Part shown: positions 31,801 through 35,382 of the stretch, one piece after another
Layout of the letters: every line of letters begins with the position of its first letter
Position numbering within the stretch: the stretch's first letter is position 1
From: a virus
DNA length: 35,382 nucleotides
Strand: one strand, 5' to 3'
IMG/VR virus record: IMGVR_UViG_3300030328_002712
Coordinates: 1-35,382 of that record
Made by a program: the position numbers and the translations under genes
The notes under the pieces: model-generated
Databases searched by the model: none
What the model was told of the DNA's origin: nothing
Seen by the model: the letters and a program-made list of their open reading frames with translations, nothing else

Positions 31801-32939
31801 CTCAAGGTTATCTTAAAGTTAATAGTGAGATAATTTTCTATGATAGTATTGGTGTTAATAATCTAGGTATTGGAACTAGAGGTGTTGATGGAACAGTTGT
31901 AAGAACTCATAATGTAGACAGTGTTGCGTTTAAGTATGAAATTAATGGTATTGATTTAAGACAAATTAATACTGATCATAATATGCCAAATACTACTGCA
32001 TTATCTAATGCAAAAGATATTGACAAATATTATCTTGAAATAAGTCGAGGTGCACAAACAAGTGGTGATAGTCAAGTTAGTTTTGTAAGTGAACAGAATG
32101 TTGGTGGAAGTAATATCTTTGCTTCACAGAATTATCAATTCAACCAAATTATTCCACAGTTTAATGTATTCACTCCTAGTGATAATACAACTGTAGAGTC
32201 ACAAATAAGAACTGTTTCTGGAACAAGTGCTGGTGGCGGAGAAGTTCCATTCATTGATCAAGGTTATGAAAATATAACTTTGAATCAAAGAAATAGACTG
32301 GATACTCCTAGAATTATATGCTCTAGAGTAAATGAAACTACTAGATTGACTGAGATGCCTTTAAATAGATCATTTACTATTGGGGTAATATTTGAATCAA
32401 CAGATCCTAATTTATCTCCAATACTGGATACAATGAATGGAACTATGATTTATGAAAGATCTAGATTGAATACACCGATTGCAGATTATGTCAAAGATGG
32501 CAGGTCAAATAGAACATCGGGTGATCCTCATGCAGGAGTTTACATTAGTGAAAGAGTTGATCTTAAAAATGCAGCAACATCTCTAAAAGTTATTGTTGGT
32601 GCTTACCGTGATTCATCTGCTGACTTCCGTGTATTGTATCAATTATTCAGAGAGGATGGTGCTGATACTGAACTTGCATATGAATTAATGCCTGGTTTTG
32701 ATAATATGAATGATACTGATGGTGATGGATTTGGTGATCAAGTTATAGACATTACTAAGAATACAGGTAGAGCAGATTCATTTGTTCCTGCAAGTGAAGA
32801 AGGTGTGTTTAGAGATTATCAATTTACTGCTGATGATTTAGAAGAATTTACTGGATTTAAAATTAAAATTGTATTCAGTGGAACTAATGAAGCATTTGCG
32901 CCTAGATTGAAAGATCTTAGAGCTGTAGCATTAGCATAA
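25866..32939 (+). CDS. DUF4815 virion structural protein, 2357 residues
   Basis: The N-terminus NISPYYDDFNKEDKFYRVLF, followed by PGFPVQARELTTLQSSLQNQ, is the DUF4815 signature known from marine T4-like phages. Further marks are a short helix-rich part GLLEGRIDVLEQTTSLSLLE near 1120-1140, proline runs near 1480 and 1540 (PPPPLRF, RRPPPPPE), a jelly-roll-like domain QSFTTDDTGCFITSIDLFFG near 1550-1570 with VYLEPNTEYAVVLL, a GxGY insertion near 1780-1860, and a terminal carbohydrate-binding-like fold ending PRLKDLRAVALA. It occupies the place of T4 genes 9-10 and probably forms a baseplate periphery or fibre attachment. The gene begins 3 bases after gene 8 and has no visible ribosome site. Confidence 0.82.
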   Translation: MPQKTNLNISPYYDDFNKEDKFYRVLFKPGFPVQARELTTLQSSLQNQIETFGSHIFKDGSMVIPGNINYDSQYYSVKVNDSHLGIPVSLYAEQLVGLRLRGEKSGIIVTIDSYEYVSFENDVTNLTIYVRYLQSGPDNTISILTDGEKLITESTFVYGTTAVNEGETVLTLVDTNASSTGSAVGISSGTYFIRGTFVDVSTDKIVLDPYSNTPSYRVGLNIDEQLVTAKDEDSLYDNARGFSNFAAPGADRLKITTTLAKKSLTDFNDTNFIELLRIDDGEIKKIVTKSQYSLIRDYFAERTYDESGHYSVQKFDVQVKNSLSDGISNEGIFKSNEITDQQNTPSDDLMCVKISAGKAYVKGYDIELTGTTILDVEKPRDKQVVDASLVPYQMGTILRVNNVFGVPAPNIKDDTKFVELYNQRTGSNTAGTGELVGQARCYSFNVRNAAYADDSSEWELHLFDIQTFTRLVLNSAVSNTQMPDASYVRGISSGATGYATAAGGNSTIIKLTQVTGSFIAGEGIIINEDPELSRSIQTVRIFGVEDVKSVYQDASTLSGYASDFVADTVLNRKIPTGFNVSDVLNINAAGIATCAGKSFAGIKTDTIVRYTLPGETTERFNRITDVSSDGITLTLAAVTNVTGICNGALPTGASVTPTFAFGTPNINLNENKGLYARIGNNNVSDINLSTANLVVGTNITGESTDGNGVLTFDLAASGIGSAFYEAFDEERYSVHYSNGTVEPLTNDQVVLNVDSQSVTINGLTASQSNVVVSTTLKKQALKSKQKNYIRSQKIEILKTAVGINTTASGMDRSSAYGLRVEDKEISFNIPDVARVIGVFESINTDSPILDKLTFPDGLSLNTSSILGEKILGRTTGAVAQITAQLSLTQVEIAYLTPTKFTVGETVDFEESAIVTSLQDITVGSFLNITSRYQLDKGQREQFYDYSRLVRKQNFPPATKKLLIVYDAFTVPTNDVGDFYSVASYPEERFSADIPELEGGLRSTDTIDFRPRVTTYSGAESPFAFQNRLFGAAGNVNPSFIVKPNESSIIGYNFYLPRTDKLVIDTLGNPAVIKGTSNLSPKAPPIIENAMEIATIELPAYLYDPDDAIVKVVDNVRYTMRDIGLLEGRIDVLEQTTSLSLLELDTKTLQVQDVDGLSRFKTGFFVDDFKNTDLLDRVNPDNKCAIDVANKELNVPLDFWSIQPEVALNLSTNVDTADFSEDLELLDPNIRKTGDLLTLDYTETTFLEQPLASRVENVNPFNMIDFTGTIDLTPRNDTWVRNIQVDGGERTITGSFDGSYVETIKTSSVPDTHIRSRNVVFHTQGLRPVARFYPFFDSTSGIDIVPKLLEIDMVNGIFQKGEIVDIFDSTGINVCTLRLAQSDHKKGNILDPVETFNANPYNTSVALGAVYSASSTVLNVDVNSLADEAQGRFFGYIPTGSGITVLGRSSGAQAEVSNVRLVADTFGDLSGSFFFRDPLASPPPPLRFRIGTSSFKLTTSPTNREGNVGSLLISSGETTYRATGIVDSYTNTLIIVRRPPPPPENDDPLAQSFTTDDTGCFITSIDLFFGNKDPEEKLTVELRTVELGIPTNQVLQDYARVVVHPDDINVSPNAEVATNVKFPSPVYLEPNTEYAVVLLAPTTNAYEAWIAQMGERTVNTQSLPDAESVIVTRQYIGGSLFKSQNGTIWTPSQFEDLKFKLYKAQFTSTKGTAYFYNPKMEKRSAIVRRLTPNAIKTLPRKLKVGITTTTHASSVANLAIGKQVSDSTSATAVQGFIERVGGPAQTLGVTNGGTGFNPSQSYSNVPLYAITGNGSGATATVATNSSGQVSSASITSNVGGNGYSVGDIVGITTNSVTQGSDAQITVSATNGTGTLYLSNVQGEEFTSGQAIVVYEGAVATSYGSTTITSSGTYDDKYTGNVVEVDHYNHGMTADTNLVTIADVEPDTSPIVVTDSLDVQDQIISVASTTPFATYNGISTSQGYLKVNSEIIFYDSIGVNNLGIGTRGVDGTVVRTHNVDSVAFKYEINGIDLRQINTDHNMPNTTALSNAKDIDKYYLEISRGAQTSGDSQVSFVSEQNVGGSNIFASQNYQFNQIIPQFNVFTPSDNTTVESQIRTVSGTSAGGGEVPFIDQGYENITLNQRNRLDTPRIICSRVNETTRLTEMPLNRSFTIGVIFESTDPNLSPILDTMNGTMIYERSRLNTPIADYVKDGRSNRTSGDPHAGVYISERVDLKNAATSLKVIVGAYRDSSADFRVLYQLFREDGADTELAYELMPGFDNMNDTDGDGFGDQVIDITKNTGRADSFVPASEEGVFRDYQFTADDLEEFTGFKIKIVFSGTNEAFAPRLKDLRAVALA

Positions 32940-33028
32940 TGGTAGTTAAAGTTGACAAAAGTAAAGACTTTATCAAATCTGGTAAAGTCTTAATTACTGA
33001 ATATCCAAAACCAAAGAAAAAACAATGA
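32939..33028 (+). CDS. Tiny basic protein, 29 residues
   Basis: ATG 32939 overlaps the stop of the DUF4815 gene (TAATG). The product MVVKVDKSKDFIKSGKVLIT... ends YPKPKKKQ and is strongly basic. Its stop overlaps the next start by ATGA. Retention between two larger genes in a tightly packed chain supports a real gene, but short length limits certainty. Confidence 0.5.
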   Translation: MVVKVDKSKDFIKSGKVLITEYPKPKKKQ

Positions 33029-33171
33029 AATTCGGAAAAACACTTACAAAAATTAAAGATTGGGATAAAGCAAAAGCAAGGTGGTTTCAAGATAAATTTA
33101 ACTTGACTGATTACCAAATGCTCTGTATTACATTTGCAAAGGGATTTATTATAGGTGCAATTTTGTTATGA
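33025..33171 (+). CDS. Small protein with C-terminal membrane segment
   Basis: ATG 33025 overlaps the previous stop by four bases. Of 48 residues, the N-terminal 27 are basic and helical (KIKDWDKAKARWFQDKF) and the C-terminal 17 (MLCITFAKGFIIGAILL) are hydrophobic, like a tail-anchored peptide. No family is recognised. Its stop overlaps the next start by ATGA. Confidence 0.6.
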   Translation: MKFGKTLTKIKDWDKAKARWFQDKFNLTDYQMLCITFAKGFIIGAILL

Positions 33172-33362
33172 TACCAGTTGAAGGACACAAACACTTATAT
33201 CGAGATGAAAGATCTGGAGCTATCATCAATACCGATAGTCATGGATATTCTCAGTATAAAAAGACCAGAAATATAAGATTGACGCAAAAAGAAGAAATAG
33301 ATACTATGAAAAAAGATATTGAAGAAATTAAATTTTTACTTAAAGAGATAGTAAAAAAATAG
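33168..33362 (+). CDS. Conserved 64-residue phage protein
   Basis: The N-terminus MIPVEGHKHLYRDERSGAII, then NTDSHGYSQY, is a pattern I recall from many T4-like phages (VEGHKxLYRDxxSGAIxNTD), usually beside virion genes. The C-terminal half (EEIDTMKKDIEEIKFLLKEI) is a clear two- to three-heptad coiled coil. So it probably oligomerises or clamps a fibre; the role is unknown. Third member of an ATGA-coupled chain. Confidence 0.75.
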   Translation: MIPVEGHKHLYRDERSGAIINTDSHGYSQYKKTRNIRLTQKEEIDTMKKDIEEIKFLLKEIVKK

Positions 33363-33377
33363 ACGGGTTATATTAAA

Positions 33378-33385
33378 TATAAATA
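33378..33385 (+). promoter_or_regulatory. Late promoter TATAAATA before fibre block
   Basis: An exact late octamer lies 27 bases before ATG 33413, in a 50-base gap following the coupled trio. Confidence 0.75.
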
Positions 33386-33412
33386 TATCTTAGATCCTGA
33401 TATTGTTTTTAA

Positions 33413-33751
33413 ATGGCAGTTTACGTAAGTAATTTAACTGTTAATACTGGTACTACATTTTCTCAAATTTTCACTTTGGAAAGTGCAGATACAAATTCTG
33501 CTACAGATTTGACTGGTTTCACCGCAACTGCACAGATGCGTAAGCATCCTGGTAGTAGTTCTGCGACTGATTTCTCAACTACAATAATTAATGCAACTGG
33601 TGGGAAAATAAGAGTTGGACTTACAACAAGTCAAACCGCAACACTAAAACCTGGTAGATTCATGTATGACGTTCTTATTAAAGATGCAGCTGGTGAAGTC
33701 ACTAGAGTTTTGGAAGGTGCTGTTTTAGTTAGAGAGGGAGTTACAAAATAA
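33413..33751 (+). CDS. Virion-type Ig-like protein, 112 residues
   Basis: The product MAVYVSNLTVNTGTTFSQIF... shows a single beta-sandwich pattern: DLTGFTATAQMRKHPGSSSA, then KIRVGLTTSQTATLKPGRFM and a final VTRVLEGAVLVREGVTK strand pair. This layout (a strand set with T-A-x-M-R-K and Y-D-V-x-I) is common in small phage structural proteins near fibre genes. It probably is a small capsid- or fibre-associated protein. The stop overlaps the next ATG by one base. Confidence 0.7.
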   Translation: MAVYVSNLTVNTGTTFSQIFTLESADTNSATDLTGFTATAQMRKHPGSSSATDFSTTIINATGGKIRVGLTTSQTATLKPGRFMYDVLIKDAAGEVTRVLEGAVLVREGVTK

Positions 33752-33978
33752 TGGCAAACATCAAAGTAAGAGTTGGTCAAAAAAATGCCATTAAGGTTAC
33801 ATCCTCATTATCTGGTGCGTCAGCAGGAACTATTGGTGAACTTAGTGATGTCACCATCAATAATGCACAAAATGGAATGGTTTTAGTATACAACAGCACC
33901 ACTCAACAGTGGACTGGGACTATGGAGTTAACTCCAGGTGCAACACAGAATTTGGACATAAACGGAGGTAGTTTCTAG
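33751..33978 (+). CDS. Small virion-type protein, 75 residues
   Basis: The product contains GTIGELSDVTINNAQNGMVL followed by VYNSTTQQW, the LxDV...GxxLxYNxxxxxW motif found in many phage fibre proteins, and ends NLDINGGSF. It reads like a single fibre repeat made as its own protein. It is translationally coupled to the gene before it and lies 2 bases from the fibre gene. Confidence 0.7.
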   Translation: MANIKVRVGQKNAIKVTSSLSGASAGTIGELSDVTINNAQNGMVLVYNSTTQQWTGTMELTPGATQNLDINGGSF

Positions 33979-33980
33979 AA

Positions 33981-35382
33981 ATGGCAAGTATTATAAGAGT
34001 AAAAAGATCAACTGGTACGTCGGCACCGAGTAGTCTTAATTTTGGTGAACTTGCTGTAACCCTAAGTGGTAGTGGTACAGTATCAAATAAAGGTGATAGA
34101 TTATATGCTGGAGATAATGCTGGTAATCCGCAAGTCGTTGGTGGTAGATATTATACAGACCTATTAAGTATTGGACCAGGTTTAGTTGCAGGTCAAGCAA
34201 ACCCATCTGCAGCTGCAAGAGGATTTGTTCCTGTTCTTGATCAGAACCAGAAAGTTGACCAATGGAATGTAGATAATTTAAGGTTAGATGCTAATACTGT
34301 TTCAACTACTAATACTGATGGAGATCTTTATATAGACCCAAATGGTACAGGTGAAGTAATCATTCCAGATGATACATTTCTTACCTTTGGTGATAGTAAA
34401 GATGGAAAGATAGAATATGATGAGAATGGAACTGATAAGGTAAGAGTAACTGGTGTTGATTGGACATATGCACAAACTACTGATTCATCTACAAAAGACA
34501 ATGGTGCTATTGTAGTTGAAGGTGGAGTAGGTATAGAGAAGAGTGTTAATATTGGTGGTAATGTTAAAGTAACTGGTGTATCTACATTTACAGGTATCGG
34601 TACTTTTGCTAGTGATTTATATGTAGGTGGAGATCTTCATATTGCTGATGATCTATTTGTAGATGAAATGGAAATCCGTAACTTAAAAGTTACTGGTGTT
34701 TCAACCTTCCAAGGTAATATTAATCAAACTGGGGGAGTATTAACTGCGGTTGATGCAAGAATAGGTGGAGTTGGAATTTCATCTAATATTATTTCAACTA
34801 AGCAAGGACATGGAAATCTATTATACATTGACCCATATCCCGATGGTTTAAGTAATGAAGGTACAGTTATTGTTAAAGGTGACTTGCAAGTTGATGGAAC
34901 AACCTCAACAATTGACTCATTTACAGTTAATTTAAATGATCCGATCATTAATTTAGGTGTTACCACAAGTACAAGAACTGTAATGATGACAGCAAATGCT
35001 GGTGTCAGTACAATTAAATTGGATACAACTGCTGGTATTAACACAGGAGATGGTATTGCTGGAAATAATGTAGCATCAGGAACTACAATTACAACTTATG
35101 ATTTACCAGAAAAACTAGTTACAATAAGTAATGCTGTTGAGTCTGGTGGTATTGCCACTACAACTCAATTAACAGTCACAGCTAACGTTGATACAAACAC
35201 TGACCGTGGTGTAGCATTCAACTACAATACAAGTTCAGGTTCTGGTAACAATAAAGTAGGTTTCTTTGGTTATCATGATTTAGGTGGTGATGCAAGTAAT
35301 GCACCAGAAAGATCATTTACTTACATTCCCGATGCCACAATGGTAAATAACCTGGTAAGTGGTACAAAAGGTTTCCTAGATA
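33981..35382 (+). CDS. Fibre-like virion protein, cut by window end
   Basis: ATG 33981 opens a frame that stays open for 467 codons to the window edge. The N-terminus MASIIRVKRSTGTSAPSSLN, then FGELAVTL and RLYAGDNAGN, resembles N-terminal domains of phage fibre and tropism proteins. Later parts carry VTGVSTFTGIGTF and VTGVSTFQG repeats, a VDGTTSTIDSFTVNLNDPII segment and KVGFFGYHDLG, all typical of marine T4-like fibre or virion proteins. A GGAGG stretch at 33964-33968 serves as ribosome site. Host-binding or fibre role is probable; length and C-terminus are unknown. Confidence 0.75.
   Translation, partial: MASIIRVKRSTGTSAPSSLNFGELAVTLSGSGTVSNKGDRLYAGDNAGNPQVVGGRYYTDLLSIGPGLVAGQANPSAAARGFVPVLDQNQKVDQWNVDNLRLDANTVSTTNTDGDLYIDPNGTGEVIIPDDTFLTFGDSKDGKIEYDENGTDKVRVTGVDWTYAQTTDSSTKDNGAIVVEGGVGIEKSVNIGGNVKVTGVSTFTGIGTFASDLYVGGDLHIADDLFVDEMEIRNLKVTGVSTFQGNINQTGGVLTAVDARIGGVGISSNIISTKQGHGNLLYIDPYPDGLSNEGTVIVKGDLQVDGTTSTIDSFTVNLNDPIINLGVTTSTRTVMMTANAGVSTIKLDTTAGINTGDGIAGNNVASGTTITTYDLPEKLVTISNAVESGGIATTTQLTVTANVDTNTDRGVAFNYNTSSGSGNNKVGFFGYHDLGGDASNAPERSFTYIPDATMVNNLVSGTKGFLD

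Noticed and set aside
34724-35044. 106-codon minus-strand ORF in the fibre gene
   Set aside because: It is antisense to a clear fibre-type frame and reads as reverse-complement hydrophobic sequence.
1-35382. Host-derived metabolic genes (photosynthesis, phosphate) or an integrase
   Set aside because: None of the frames show such families; assignment to a cyanophage is by structural genes only, so the host could also be another marine bacterium.

Overview
The window looks like part of the genome of a T4-like marine myovirus, most probably a cyanophage or pelagiphage relative. The DNA is very AT-rich, and every gene I can support lies on the + strand with little or no spacing. A baseplate block in the T4 order 25-6-7-8 is followed by a DUF4815 virion protein and fibre-like genes. 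T4-type late promoters (NATAAATA) precede genes 25 and 8 and the fibre block. Assignments rest on recalled family motifs and gene order; no database search was possible.

Bases 1-900 are mainly regulatory. They hold a late-promoter octamer, a six-copy dyad repeat (core ATCTCGAC) overlapping a perfect TTGACA-17-TATAAT promoter, one doubtful 50-codon ORF and a terminator. Bases 860-6600 are an accessory region of about 20 very small genes. They sit in repeated cassettes: a TTAATTAAGTGKCAYA-like motif at the stop codon, a hairpin, a TATAAT promoter lacking a -35 box, and an ACACCACAAAAC-like leader. Recognisable members are an Api92/YubB-like protein, a GIY-YIG-like nuclease, a GWTDWTTWN protein and a probable nucleotidyltransferase with ligase motifs. 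Bases 6700-7160 carry two more small genes, one AbrB-like.

From 7168 a consensus promoter opens the structural region: a GT-A glycosyltransferase, three small or medium conserved genes, gp25, gp6, a 4304-residue gp7-like giant containing a YHYH domain and several internal repeats, gp8, and a 2357-residue DUF4815 protein. Three tiny overlapping genes follow. A late promoter then leads to two short virion-type genes and a fibre-like gene that runs off the end of the window.

Functionally, the left part looks like early or middle genes for host takeover. The right part encodes the baseplate wedge (25, 6, 7, 8) and peripheral parts made late. The most unusual points are the operator-like array, the terminator-promoter cassettes, a hairpin over the gene 25 start with a late promoter that would start inside it, and the size and repeat content of the gp7-like protein.
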